DNA from: VSJD01 sp964617825
GTDB taxonomy: Bacteria; Verrucomicrobiota; Kiritimatiellia; JAAZAB01
Assembly (NCBI GenBank): GCA_964617825.1
Contig: CAZTWL010000008.1
Location: 1-64,000 of the forward strand
DNA: 64,000 bases
Direction: 5' to 3'
Below, piece by piece: positions 34,536 to 43,708 of the stretch. The position numbers were made by a program, and so were the translations under genes. The notes under the pieces were generated by a model. It did no database searches, was not told the DNA's origin, and saw nothing but the letters and a program-made list of their open reading frames with translations. Positions within the stretch are counted from its first letter, which is position 1, and the number at the start of each line of letters is the position of its first letter.

Positions 34536-36134
34536 TCACACCGCCGCCGCCAGCTTGCGGAGCCGATCTTTGTCTTCTTCCGTCGCCGATCCCGCCGCGA
34601 GCTTTCCGGACAGGGCGGCCAGTTCGTCGGCCGGCTTCAACCGCTTCGGCTTACCCCCGGTGATGACGGACGGCATGGCTCCGGTCAGCGCAGCCTTGAA
34701 TTCGGCCCTACCAGGACGGAAGTAGTGCTTTAGGACGATTTCAACGGTGGCATGGCCGGTTACCCGGCGGACAAGTTCCAGGGGCACACCGGCGCTTAGG
34801 GCCAGGGTAACGAATGTTGTCCGTAGGGCATGCCAGTCGCGGGTGCTGGCGGATCTTTGCCCTTGCTTGCGTGCGCTACGGGTCAACCTGGCAATCGAGG
34901 CTTTGATATTTGATCCCGTCTGACCTCGCAAGAATGGCGCGCCCATCAGGTCTTCCACGGCGTGAAGATCGGTCGAAACCGATGAGCGCGCCCGGCCGGT
35001 TGCCCTTTCTATCCGACGAACGCCTGCTCCGGCACAGTAGCGCTTGAATGTATCAAGAAGACGATCCCTGCGGGCTCCCGCATCAATGGCCTTTGAGATT
35101 GCGGCAATTCCGGCGGCTTCCACCTCGGCGGGCGGAGTTGACGCCGGCAACGCGGTCGGTATGGTGCCTTCCATGGTCTTTGCCACGATCTTCTTGAAGC
35201 GATAGGTGAGGCCATCGGGGTTTTCGGCCAGCATCTTGGCAGCCTCGGGGAAGACATACTCGCTCTTATTCCCCTGGCACGCCATAAGAACAGTCCGCAA
35301 TGGGTTAAAGATGGGAATTTCCACCTGTGCGCCGGTCTTAGATGACTTTACGGCTATAATTCCAGCCTTAAGATCAACATCGGCCCACTTGAGCCCGCAC
35401 ACATCCCCCCGGCGCATGCCCGTACAGGCTGCGGCGGTGATCAGCCCCGCCATGAAGGGGTCGTCACTGGTGGCTGACAGCAGGCCTTGAAGTTCCTGCG
35501 GGGAAAAGGGGATACGGTGGACGCTTTCCTCGCCCTGATTGGCGGCGGATTTCCGCTTCTCCTTTTTGCCGGCGGCAAATGGGTTCGTGGCGCCCACCGG
35601 CAGGAAGTTGCTAAAGGCCGGACGCAAGATGCCCAGGTGCGCGGCACAGGTCCGCGGGCTCAGTGTGGATCGGACGGCGGCAGCAAAGGCGCTCACGTCA
35701 GACGGCTTCACCTGATACAGGAAAACTGCTCGCGGGTTCCGCGTTTGCATGAAGGCTACAAAGCGTCCGAATACCGCCCGGCACTCTCCCATATACCCCG
35801 GACTATAGCCGCCCCCGGCAGTCCACTTGGCGAGCAGATCGGAGATCCTGACATATTCAGGGGCCACGCCGCTCTTGGACTCGATCAGCCGTTCGGTGAG
35901 ATGTTCAACGCGGCCCTTGTGGTGGGCATCTTCAACATATCGGACAAACGCGTCCTGGGCCTTTTCGCGGGTCCGCTCAAAGTCCTTATCGCCTGGAGTA
36001 CGCAGGGACTCAGGCGGCGTTCCCTTCCATTTTACGTTGAGATTAACGACTCGCCTTCTGTTTCCATCTTGGTATTCTCCGTACCAGTATTCGCGAAGTT
36101 TGCCGTCACGTTGCCGTCGAAGTGTCAGGCCCAT
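34536..36134 (-). CDS. Tyrosine recombinase (phage integrase)
   Basis: 532 residues, long for the family (commonly about 380-450). The catalytic domain shows TGMRRGDVCGLKW (first Arg), HALRTTF (His-x-x-Arg), GHATVEIVLKHYF (second His and nucleophile Tyr). The extra length lies mainly in an insert between the first Arg and the HxxR motif (about residues 320-410), including an Ala/Pro-rich stretch. AGGAGG precedes the ATG. Its position beside attR fits integration into tRNA-Pro. Confidence 0.9.
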   Translation of the reverse strand: MGLTLRRQRDGKLREYWYGEYQDGNRRRVVNLNVKWKGTPPESLRTPGDKDFERTREKAQDAFVRYVEDAHHKGRVEHLTERLIESKSGVAPEYVRISDLLAKWTAGGGYSPGYMGECRAVFGRFVAFMQTRNPRAVFLYQVKPSDVSAFAAAVRSTLSPRTCAAHLGILRPAFSNFLPVGATNPFAAGKKEKRKSAANQGEESVHRIPFSPQELQGLLSATSDDPFMAGLITAAACTGMRRGDVCGLKWADVDLKAGIIAVKSSKTGAQVEIPIFNPLRTVLMACQGNKSEYVFPEAAKMLAENPDGLTYRFKKIVAKTMEGTIPTALPASTPPAEVEAAGIAAISKAIDAGARRDRLLDTFKRYCAGAGVRRIERATGRARSSVSTDLHAVEDLMGAPFLRGQTGSNIKASIARLTRSARKQGQRSASTRDWHALRTTFVTLALSAGVPLELVRRVTGHATVEIVLKHYFRPGRAEFKAALTGAMPSVITGGKPKRLKPADELAALSGKLAAGSATEEDKDRLRKLAAAV

Positions 36135-36270
36135 TGTATGTCCTCCTATGTTTAGAACTCATAGGGACAGTATGCAACAAGCTTGACACCAAGTAAAGGA
36201 AAAAACACACACAACCACACACACAAAAAGGAAAGACCTTAATATTCCCTAATAAAGAGGGGATATTAGC

Positions 36271-36331
36271 GGTAGCGCGTTTGCTTGGGGTGCAAAAGGT
36301 CACGAGTTCAAATCTCGTCGCCCCGACCACT
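36271..36331 (+). repeat. attR: orphan tRNA-Pro 3' fragment
   Basis: Bases 36,277-36,331 equal 1-55; the extra GGTAGC just before also reads like the D arm of tRNA-Pro, so identity probably extends beyond the window start. The sequence further upstream (GAGGGGA...) does not pair with the acceptor strand CGCCCCG, so this copy is not a functional tRNA. Confidence 0.85.
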
Positions 36332-36581
36332 AAATTTTGGTCGCCTTCAGCCCGAAGGTGACCATTTTTTTCCTTATCCTGCCTATATTTTTCCTGATTC
36401 CGGTAATTTTTGGTCAGATTTGGGGTCTTGGGCAGTTTTAGGGGATGAGGAACCAAATGAGGAGCCTTGGGCGGGAGATTATTTTACCAAGCCATTTAGC
36501 ACCCCCCCTTTTTCCCACACCGCCGCCGCCATCGTGTCCTCAGGCAGCCGGTCAAAATAGGTAGAAAAATATTTGGCATTA

Positions 36582-36676
36582 ATAACCGACACCCCATATG
36601 TCCCACAAAATTGTTTTAGAGCCTGTATGCCCTCAAAACCGTTTAGGGGCATTCGTTATATGCCCAGGATTTAAGG
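36582..36676. repeat. Interspersed repeat, copy 1
   Basis: About 95 bases similar to 38,533-38,620, with shared blocks such as CCCTCAAAAC.GT and ATGCCC.AGGATTT and internal GCCC/GGGC pairing. The stretch 36,332-36,741 holds no gene besides this repeat. Confidence 0.55.
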
Positions 36677-36741
36677 GTAAAATGGGGGCATGTGGAGAAA
36701 TAAATAATATATAATTGGGGATAAAACAGACCGGCGTTTAG

Positions 36742-37041
36742 TTAGAACAACCATTTCTCCCATTTACTTTCAGGTATTTTGTCCCATTTTGGATAAGGAA
36801 TGGGTTCTCCGTATTTTCTATACACATCATTGATCATCATTTCTATACTCCGTTGTTCTGGATCATATCCTAATATATTTATTTTCTCTTGCTTGTAGTT
36901 GGTAAACATGATGCCACATCCAAATAAACCGAGTATCAGGGCAAACGACACTACTATTAAACGAAATAACCAGCCAACTTGTCGTGGAGGGGGCGGCATC
37001 AATCCGGAATGTTCAATTTTATTGCCCATTGAACGTATCAT
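36742..37041 (-). CDS. Small single-span membrane protein
   Basis: 99 residues; a Pro-rich N-terminus is followed by one membrane helix (LIVVSFALILGLFGCGIMF) and a charged C-terminal part with Trp/Pro pairs. No family recognised. An ATG four codons in is an alternative start. Lies outside the prophage in an A/T-rich accessory zone. Confidence 0.5.
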   Translation of the reverse strand: MIRSMGNKIEHSGLMPPPPRQVGWLFRLIVVSFALILGLFGCGIMFTNYKQEKINILGYDPEQRSIEMMINDVYRKYGEPIPYPKWDKIPESKWEKWLF

Positions 37042-37086
37042 CCTATATGAAATGTTTTTTATGTTTATGGAATAGAAAGCGTGATT

Positions 37087-37752
37087 TTATTTCAGCACCT
37101 TAACTGGATAACATCGTGAATATTGATGATTTATGCTTACAACCTTGCATAGCGTTTCTTTTGATCGACTGATTATCACAAACATGAGGCGCGGCTGCCA
37201 ATGAATTGCCGTAGCATAACCACTTAACAAACGCTCTCTTATGCAAGCAAAGTCCTTGTCAAATGGAATCCTGCGAAAATGATGAAACACAGAAACGACT
37301 GCATCCTCTGCCACTTGTTTAAGAATTATGTCCACATCGGAGTATAAAATATGCTTCTCATTGTTGGATTTATCTGGTTCAAATCCGTTGTCCTGGTCTA
37401 GAAACAACACCTGTTTGTTTTCAGCATTAAGACCAGAAAAGTATTCTCCCCTGTTTGTGAAGATAGTGTCCCCCTTATGCAAATTAACTGCATATGAGGC
37501 ACCCGTTATGCTTGGCAGTTTTTTAAGAAATTGAATGTCATGTGCCTTTCTCAAGTTCTCGCAAAAATCAATAATTGGTTTTCTGGCAGGAAAATCCTTT
37601 GGATCAGTTCGCCCTTCTCGGCTTTTGGGGCTGTTGTCCTCTGTTAGCATTAGAATTATGTTCAGTGTTGGATACCCCAGAGCCGATGTTAAATAGTCGT
37701 GATAGTCCCATTTAAAACTGTCTTTTGAATCTCCAAGATATTGCATTTTCAT
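37087..37752 (-). CDS. Uncharacterised protein, possibly of the QYxGD...KY group
   Basis: 221 residues. The opening MQYLGDSKDSFKWDYHDYLTSALG and the following IILMLTEDN resemble a widespread uncharacterised family whose members begin with Q-Y-x-G-D-x-x-D and K-Y and which often lie in defence islands. Later segments (HILYSDVDIILKQV, VVSVFHHFRRI) fit an alpha/beta fold. Function unknown, and the family link is by eye only. Confidence 0.55.
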   Translation of the reverse strand: MKMQYLGDSKDSFKWDYHDYLTSALGYPTLNIILMLTEDNSPKSREGRTDPKDFPARKPIIDFCENLRKAHDIQFLKKLPSITGASYAVNLHKGDTIFTNRGEYFSGLNAENKQVLFLDQDNGFEPDKSNNEKHILYSDVDIILKQVAEDAVVSVFHHFRRIPFDKDFACIRERLLSGYATAIHWQPRLMFVIISRSKETLCKVVSINHQYSRCYPVKVLK

Positions 37753-37942
37753 GATAATGATAAAGTTTCGCCTTGCTTCTCACATTCAAAAATCACGTAT
37801 ATAAATGCGGGCTTCTATGTATAGCGTAGTCGATCTTTCACTTCTTTTATCCAGACGATGATCCCAAGGTAAACAAACCCTTATGGACTGACATTTATCG
37901 TAGTCAAAACAATGCTCGGTATCAAAGAAAAAGGGGGCAAAT

Positions 37943-38233
37943 ATGCAAAACTACACCATAACCATAATCACGGCGGCATTGAAACTGGACGGGAATTATT
38001 CCCCAGAACAGATTTGTACGGCATTAAATCTGATAGACGGGAAAAAGCCTGAGTACAAGGAACCACCCATGCTCTTAACCCAGGCAGAAGCCGCTAGACT
38101 TTTATCGTATAGCCGATTCACGCTGAGACGGCTGGTCAGCGAAGGCCTTTTACCAACGGTAATGCTCAGAGCGGAAGGCACCCCAAGATACAGACGGGCA
38201 GATATTGTCAATCTGATCGCCAAGGGGACTTAA
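37943..38233 (+). CDS. Excisionase-type HTH protein 1
   Basis: 96 residues; the C-terminal half is a MerR/excisionase HTH (LLTQAEAARLLSYSRFTLRRLVSEGLLPTVMLR...RADIVNLIA). GGGGG lies upstream of the ATG. It forms a pair with the next gene, 12 bases downstream, suggesting the remains of a mobile element's control region. Confidence 0.75.
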   Translation: MQNYTITIITAALKLDGNYSPEQICTALNLIDGKKPEYKEPPMLLTQAEAARLLSYSRFTLRRLVSEGLLPTVMLRAEGTPRYRRADIVNLIAKGT

Positions 38234-38245
38234 AGCATCATTCCT

Positions 38246-38533
38246 ATGAAAGAAGAGATTTACCAATCAACCAAGGTGCTGTTGCAAAATGACAATACGG
38301 TTTCCGACGAGCAACGGAAACTGATTCTCAAGTACTGTTGCCAGGTGACAGCCAAGGATAAACTTCGCTTGGGAACGGTCAAACAGGCTGCCGAGTTACT
38401 GGGGTGCCATGCAAGGACTGTGGGGCGTTATTCCAAAAAAGGGTGCTTTCATTCTATTAAATATTCCTCACGGCGGGTGCGCTATGATATGGCGGAAATC
38501 GAGGCGTTCACGGTGAAAGGAATCTCAACCTGA
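38246..38533 (+). CDS. Excisionase-type HTH protein 2
   Basis: 95 residues; residues about 45-90 form an HTH_17-like domain (TVKQAAELLGCHARTVGRYSKKGCFHSIKYSSRRVRYDMAEIEAF). Probably cotranscribed with the preceding HTH gene. Its stop codon adjoins copy 2 of the interspersed repeat. Confidence 0.7.
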   Translation: MKEEIYQSTKVLLQNDNTVSDEQRKLILKYCCQVTAKDKLRLGTVKQAAELLGCHARTVGRYSKKGCFHSIKYSSRRVRYDMAEIEAFTVKGIST

Positions 38534-38620
38534 TAACCCCATACGCCCCACGAAATTCCCAACCACGCCTACAAGCCCTCAAAACTGTCCGGGGCGCTGA
38601 TATGCCCCAGGATTTTAGGG
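38533..38620. repeat. Interspersed repeat, copy 2
   Basis: About 88 bases alignable to 36,582-36,676 (ATAACC...CCCTCAAAACTGTC...ATGCCCCAGGATTTTAGGG). Begins inside the stop region of the preceding HTH gene. Confidence 0.55.
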
Positions 38621-38673
38621 CTTCTACTGGCGGGTGGCGGGATAAGGGGCACAGGATGACGGGATGTAATCGC

Positions 38674-38961
38674 TTATTTCAATTTCTTTGAAGGCTTTTG
38701 CGCAAGAGCCTCCTGCTCTCTCTGCATAGCCAATTCGTGCTGATAACATTGTCGCTGAAAACATCTTAATTTCCTCCTGCTTATTATCTTGCCGTCCTTG
38801 GAGCTTATTCCCAATTCAACAAATAAGTTCTTGAAGAATGCCATAACCTGATCCCGTTTTTCCTTGGGAAGAGATGAAACCATTTTCACAGCTTCTCGTT
38901 GTTTCTCTGATATATGTGTTCTCCAATATTTGAAAGTAGGTTTTTTTATTTTCATAATCAT
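38674..38961 (-). CDS. Small basic protein, second of a coupled pair
   Basis: 95 residues from the ATG at 38,961, which overlaps the upstream stop (ATGA). Helical and Lys/Arg-rich, no family recognised. With the preceding small ORF it forms a two-gene unit divergent from the metallo-beta-lactamase gene; a toxin-antitoxin pair is possible but unsupported by motif. Confidence 0.45.
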   Translation of the reverse strand: MIMKIKKPTFKYWRTHISEKQREAVKMVSSLPKEKRDQVMAFFKNLFVELGISSKDGKIISRRKLRCFQRQCYQHELAMQREQEALAQKPSKKLK

Positions 38962-39125
38962 ATACCTTCCATAATCCTGCACAGTGTTTCCGTTTTCACC
39001 TTTACGAAATCAAGCATGGGCATCTTGTGTTTACATTTTAACATTGCCATCTTTAACACGCGAGCCGATTTATTCTCGTAAAGCCCGCCAAGTCCGCTAT
39101 CCTTTGCGTATGAAAACAAAGACAT
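38958..39125 (-). CDS. Small ORF, first of a coupled pair
   Basis: 55 residues, basic, with two Cys. Its stop overlaps the next gene's ATG by four bases. No clear ribosome site, so translation is uncertain. The start is about 20 bases from the divergent metallo-beta-lactamase gene. Confidence 0.35.
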   Translation of the reverse strand: MSLFSYAKDSGLGGLYENKSARVLKMAMLKCKHKMPMLDFVKVKTETLCRIMEGI

Positions 39126-39144
39126 TTTATGATAATACACGCCA

Positions 39145-40392
39145 ATGAAAATCAAGGCTTACAGAGGCACAAAAGAAATTGGCGGCACTTGCATAGAGAT
39201 TACTGCTGATAATGGTAAAAAGATTTGGGTAGATTTGGGCGCTCCGCTATCCAAGGAAAACCCCGATATTGAATACGCGAAGAATTCCGTTGATGCCTTG
39301 CTAATATCCCACCCCCATCAAGACCACTATGGGTTAATTGATTACATTAAGCCTGCCACGCCTGTTTTTATGGGTCAAGTGTCTCAGAGTTTGATTAACG
39401 CGACACGGATATTTCTCCAGAAGCCACCATTAGACAGGAATATTTCTACAATCGTCTCCTGGAAATGGAAAACCATCGCAGATACTTTTAGGGTTAAACC
39501 ATATCTGGTTGACCACTCATCCCCAGAAGCATTTGCATTTCTTATAGAGGCAGATGGCAAAAGGATATTCTACAGCGGGGATTTCAGGTCAACAGGCAGA
39601 AAGGGCAAATTATTTTCCAAACTGCTTGAAACCCCACCCCGAAACATAGATTTATTGCTAACAGAAGGCACGATGGTCAACAGAAATAATTTTGAGTATC
39701 CAACCGAAAAAGATGTTGAAAACGAGATTAGCAGGATTGTAAAAAACCAGAAGAATGTATCGTTTGTCATCAGTTCAGCCCAAAACATTGATAGATTCTG
39801 TTCGGTCTTCAACGCCTGTTTAAAAGCAAGCAAAACAATTGTCATAGATATTTATAATGCATGGGTGCTGGAAGTTGTCAGCAAAAAATCCCCAAGGTTG
39901 CCCAAGGCTGGTATAAATAAGATAAAAATATTCATGCATCCCAATCAGTTGAAAAGCATCCAGGGAGACGAGTTCAAAGAATTTAGGCAAAAGATAGGGA
40001 AGAATTCAATTTACAGCGAAGTGTTCGGCAATCCATCAGGCTATGTGTATTTCCTGCGGAATCCGAACATAAAGTTGATTGATAAATTAAGGCATAAAGG
40101 CAAAATCAACCTTGTCTATTCAATGTGGGATGGATATTTAACTGAAAATCATAAGACATATTTTACTGATAATATTAATGCGCTGAAAAAAGATAAAGAT
40201 ATTGAATTCCGTGCCATACATACAAGTGGACATGCAACCATGGAGGATTTGAAAAAACTGGCAAAATCCATTGACCCAGCCCTCATTGTCCCGATTCACA
40301 CATTCTACCCTGATGATTTTAAGGAAGGTTTTGTGAAAACTGGGTTCAATAATGTTAAATGCTGGCAGGATAAAAAGGAGTATGAAATATGA
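39145..40392 (+). CDS. Metallo-beta-lactamase-fold nuclease, RNase J-like
   Basis: 415 residues. The metal motif SHPHQDHYG (about 54-62), DHSSPEAFAFLIEADGKRIFYSGDFRSTGR (about 126-155) and HTSGHATMEDL with IVPIHTF near the C-terminus are those of RNase J/beta-CASP-type enzymes, which degrade RNA or DNA. The middle is less conserved than in housekeeping RNase J, and no C-terminal RNase J domain follows. It overlaps the next gene by four bases (ATGA), so the two proteins are made together. Confidence 0.8.
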   Translation: MKIKAYRGTKEIGGTCIEITADNGKKIWVDLGAPLSKENPDIEYAKNSVDALLISHPHQDHYGLIDYIKPATPVFMGQVSQSLINATRIFLQKPPLDRNISTIVSWKWKTIADTFRVKPYLVDHSSPEAFAFLIEADGKRIFYSGDFRSTGRKGKLFSKLLETPPRNIDLLLTEGTMVNRNNFEYPTEKDVENEISRIVKNQKNVSFVISSAQNIDRFCSVFNACLKASKTIVIDIYNAWVLEVVSKKSPRLPKAGINKIKIFMHPNQLKSIQGDEFKEFRQKIGKNSIYSEVFGNPSGYVYFLRNPNIKLIDKLRHKGKINLVYSMWDGYLTENHKTYFTDNINALKKDKDIEFRAIHTSGHATMEDLKKLAKSIDPALIVPIHTFYPDDFKEGFVKTGFNNVKCWQDKKEYEI

Positions 40393-41252
40393 GCGAATTC
40401 AAGAGGGGCATTAAGCATGAATTTATCAACGCACTTAAGGAATGTGATTATTGGCAGAAAATGGTTAAAGACCCTGACTTGTTCATTGGCATTAGAGGCA
40501 ACTCTATCAATGTTTACTATAAGGGAAATAGTATTTGCAAATTGTCTTATAATCGCGGCACAAAACAAGTAATAGCTTCTACCCATTACAAATACTTGTT
40601 ACGTCCAGGGATAAAGAACCCGTATATGGAAACCTCTAACGGCACATTTCCTCCCGATGTTCTAAAGGATAAATCCATTACATCATTATCAGAGATTGAC
40701 CTTATTAAAAGGGCTTCATCTGCATATGCTGGCGAAGAAAAGATAGGTGTTCATTCAATTATTCTTAAAGAAATAAACATATTGGATATTGAGGTCGCAT
40801 TCTCCAAGGAAACAATAGAAGCCGATGACAATAAAACCGACAGAATTGATTACCTTCAGCTTGTAAAAGATAGTAAGGGCAAAATTTGGTTAGTGTTCTT
40901 TGAAGCCAAACATTTTGACAATTCTGAAATAAGAGCCAGGCAATCCCCCAGAGTGCTCAACCAGATTCAAAGGTATGAGAAGGCGCTTGAAGTTCATAAG
41001 GAGGCAATACTGGAGTCTTATAAAGCGGTGTGTCGGAACCTAAAAGAATTACATATAGTTGGAGACAGAAATTTAATAAATGAGGTGGCGGCAAACCCAT
41101 CCCTGCTATCTATTGATTTCCTGCCCAGACTCATAGTTTTCGGATACGATAAAGACCAAGATGAAGGCAAGGTCTGGAAGAAGCATAAAATAGTGCTTAA
41201 AGATGCACTTGAGGCAATTGGGAGCAGGCTTATAACCAAGGGCGGTTGTTGA
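40389..41252 (+). CDS. Putative PD-(D/E)XK nuclease paired with the MBL enzyme
   Basis: 287 residues. DRIDYLQLV, then KIWLVFFEAKHFDNSEIR gives the Asp...Glu-x-Lys order of PD-(D/E)XK nucleases (about 155-185). The N-terminus is unassigned and the C-terminus carries a conserved-looking RLIVFGYDKDQDEG. Start overlaps the MBL gene stop. A fixed pair of two different nuclease folds suggests a two-subunit defence or RNA-processing module; I know no named system of this make-up. Confidence 0.6.
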   Translation: MSEFKRGIKHEFINALKECDYWQKMVKDPDLFIGIRGNSINVYYKGNSICKLSYNRGTKQVIASTHYKYLLRPGIKNPYMETSNGTFPPDVLKDKSITSLSEIDLIKRASSAYAGEEKIGVHSIILKEINILDIEVAFSKETIEADDNKTDRIDYLQLVKDSKGKIWLVFFEAKHFDNSEIRARQSPRVLNQIQRYEKALEVHKEAILESYKAVCRNLKELHIVGDRNLINEVAANPSLLSIDFLPRLIVFGYDKDQDEGKVWKKHKIVLKDALEAIGSRLITKGGC

Positions 41253-41286
41253 GATTGTCGCCAAAGAAGGAGCATTAGTTCAGTAT

Positions 41287-41340
41287 CATCCTAAGTTCCC
41301 AAAATGCCCCAGAGATTTCAGGGCGGTTTAAGGGCAAATA
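41287..41340. repeat. Interspersed repeat, degenerate copy 3
   Basis: ATGCCCCAGAGATTTCAGGGC and a following AAGGGC recall the end of copies 1 and 2 (ATGCCC.AGGATTT..GGG). Follows the nuclease pair. A weaker fragment may lie near 42,105-42,140. Confidence 0.35.
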
Positions 41341-41449
41341 TTCTCGCCATGCCATTCATAATCCACTATGATTTTTTTTAAGTTCTCCGAGTTGACTAAG
41401 GCGACAGGAATTTAGGTCACAATAGAGAGTCCAAGGAAGATATATATAA

Positions 41450-41671
41450 ATGAACAAATGCAAGTGCGACAACTGTAATGAGTCTACTAATGGAGATTTC
41501 GTCCCAGGACACGATCAAAAACTGCGGGCAATCCTGGAACATAAGGTGGGAGGATTGCTCTCACTAAAGCAACTGGTCCTTGCTTGTGAGAAATACGCCA
41601 CAGGCAAAAGCTCCGAGGCGGAAGCACTCCTCTCAATCCGACTACTCTTCACTCGGAAAGCGGATAAATGA
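41450..41671 (+). CDS. Small protein with N-terminal Cys cluster
   Basis: 73 residues; CKCDNC at the N-terminus could bind metal, and the rest is helical. AAGGAAG lies about 10 bases upstream. No family recognised. Twenty-five bases before the next gene, so probably cotranscribed. Confidence 0.45.
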   Translation: MNKCKCDNCNESTNGDFVPGHDQKLRAILEHKVGGLLSLKQLVLACEKYATGKSSEAEALLSIRLLFTRKADK

Positions 41672-41696
41672 TACCTCAAACAGAAAGGGATAGACC

Positions 41697-42062
41697 ATGG
41701 CAAAGAAACTAACGGCGATGCAAAAATATATTATGAAAAACATGCCCCCTAGCACGACGCTTAAAAAAGGTGAAGACTTCTACTTCGATCACTATCCTGA
41801 ATATGCACTTCAGTTACTGCTATGCAATGCGATAGACGCAATGTGCCACACGCTAGTAAAGGGTGGAATGCAAAAAAAAGAGATGCCTGCTATAAAGGAT
41901 GCCATTTGGGATTGCCTGCTGTTACCAGGAGATAAAGGCAGTAATTCACTCATAACCTATGACGACAATTATGAAAAGAAGTGCCGTAAGGAGTTTAGAA
42001 AAATGACTCCCAAACAAATAACAGCTTTTGAAATATGGCTTAAAGAATTTAACGAGGGCTAA
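41697..42062 (+). CDS. Hypothetical protein, 121 aa
   Basis: 121 residues, basic, mostly helical, with no recognised motif. Follows the Cys-cluster gene. The 488 bases after it (42,063-42,550) are A/T-rich and hold no credible gene. Confidence 0.45.
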   Translation: MAKKLTAMQKYIMKNMPPSTTLKKGEDFYFDHYPEYALQLLLCNAIDAMCHTLVKGGMQKKEMPAIKDAIWDCLLLPGDKGSNSLITYDDNYEKKCRKEFRKMTPKQITAFEIWLKEFNEG

Positions 42063-42550
42063 TCGCCTTCTATCGCCAAGCCCTGCGTTGTCTTGAATCT
42101 CTTTCCCTGATAAGCCCGTTATATGCCCTTATTTTCTTGACCCTCATAATTATTCGCTACCCTGAAACTCGGAGAGTGGCTGGGGCAGCAAATAATTTCT
42201 TCCGTGTATTTTTTGGGTCAGGTCAATATTTTCTACAAGTTAAATAAGATATCTATGATTCACCCCCATCTGTATCAGTCATAATCCTTCCAAAACGTTT
42301 TACCCACCTCTTTTTTCACACATTAATCTTTTCAGCCCTTTGGGAACAAATATTTCTGCCCTACCCTTGAGATTTTTGAGCCAGTATTTTCTTTGGGCAG
42401 ATTATTTCAGGGTGTGCAAAACTACGCAATGACGAGCAATGGTGTGCAAAAATGTGATCGTGTGGTGATCGTGTGGGGAAACTGCTATAATATTAATTTA
42501 AAGAGACAAAATTGGATTACAAAAGGCACCAATATGTCTGTCCATAAACG

Positions 42551-43018
42551 CTATTCAGCAAGAATCATAACCGTCGCTAATTCAGCTTGTTTGACTGCAT
42601 CATCAAATGAACGCGATGTATTTTCCTTGTTATCTGTTTCCAGATTAATATTTGGGATTGTTTCCAATAAAGGCAACAAATAGGAACTTTTTACAGCATA
42701 ATTTACATTTTGGGGCAACATACCAGTCAGGTTAAATGTGGCTGAATCTTTTAACCTTAATGCTAAAAGCCCAATCACGTTCCCCTGCATATTAATTAAT
42801 GGACTTCCAGAATTTCCGGGCTGTATTGCAACATTTACTTGAAAATATCTCGGGTCATCTTGAATTCCGGCAAGACTATTGATTTCACCCTTAGTCAGTT
42901 TGGGTGAAACACCTTGAATAAATACATTTGGATATCCAATGGTAAATACAGGATCACCGAGCTTAACGTTTTTAGATGTTAAAACGAAAAAACCAAATAT
43001 CTGATGCATGCCACCCAT
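42551..43018 (-). pseudogene. Truncated trypsin-like (HtrA-type) serine protease
   Basis: The remaining C-terminal part contains the catalytic serine motif QPGNSGSPL and LGDPVFTIGYP, but the segment with the catalytic His and Asp is missing. The reading frame runs openly into DNA that is clearly the antisense of a histidine kinase, so the gene was cut near 43,005-43,018. Not expected to be active. Confidence 0.75.
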
Positions 43019-43690
43019 CAGCTCAAGGCGCCGTTTGCCGCCATTCAGAGTTACACCGACCTGATCCTGGAAGGTTATACGGGCGAAATCCCAAAAATGA
43101 CGCTGGCGATTGTCGAAAAAATCAATAAAAGATGCATTCTTCTGAGCGATTCCATCAAGGACATGCTGGAACTGGCCAATTTAAAATCGCTGGTCAAGGA
43201 AAACATCCCGATGGGTGTCTGCCCCCTCGACGGCATCATATCCTCGGTGGTCAAGCATCTTGCGGCCCTGGCGGTTTCCCGCGAAATCAAGATATCCACG
43301 CCGGCAACTCGCGATGATATTTCCGTGAAGTGCAATCGCAACCAGATTCTTATTTTGCTTTCCAATCTCCTGGAAAATGCGATTTATTATTCGCCGAATG
43401 GCGCGACGATTTCAATTGCGACCAAGGCAATGCCGGGAGCGCTTGTTAAAATATCGGTCACGGATCATGGTATCGGGATAGATGGCAAACATCTGCGCCG
43501 GATTTTTGAGGAATATTTTCGAGCCAATAAGGCCGTGACCGTTAATGAGCGCGGCACCGGCCTGGGCCTGGCGATTGCCATGGAAATAGCCGGGATTCAC
43601 GGCACTAATATCGAGGTCGAAAGCACGCTGGGGAAAGGTTCCGTTTTTTCATTTCACCTTCAAGCCGCTCAAAAAAGCAGAGGTTCATGA
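43004..43690 (+). pseudogene. Truncated sensor histidine kinase
   Basis: The H-box (THQLKAPFAAIQSY) stands a few codons after the first possible start; N-box NLLENAIYYSPNG, DHGIGID, an F-box (IFEEYFRAN) and GTGLGLAI follow, so HisKA and ATPase domains are complete. The sensor region is missing because the gene begins at the junction with the protease relic. It could still be translated as a soluble kinase core, but has no upstream ribosome site of note. Confidence 0.8.
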
Positions 43691-43708
43691 CTCCGGACCT
43701 CACGGGAT

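Larger units (their letters stand above)
1..36331. mobile_element. Prophage integrated in tRNA-Pro
   Basis: A 55-base identical direct repeat (1-55 and 36,277-36,331), corresponding to the 3' part of tRNA-Pro, bounds a block holding a tyrosine integrase at its right end, terminase, portal, scaffold and P22-type coat genes, a primase-helicase and phage-type regulators, nearly all on the minus strand. Integration into a tRNA 3' end with an intact tRNA left behind is classic for tyrosine integrases. The repeat may extend left of the window, so the exact left boundary is not known. No gene in the core is obviously broken, so the element could be mobile, but no long-tail module is visible. Confidence 0.9.

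Noticed and set aside
36271..36331. Second functional tRNA-Pro
   Set aside because: The 5' acceptor strand and 5' D stem are missing; only the 3' part duplicated at attR is present.
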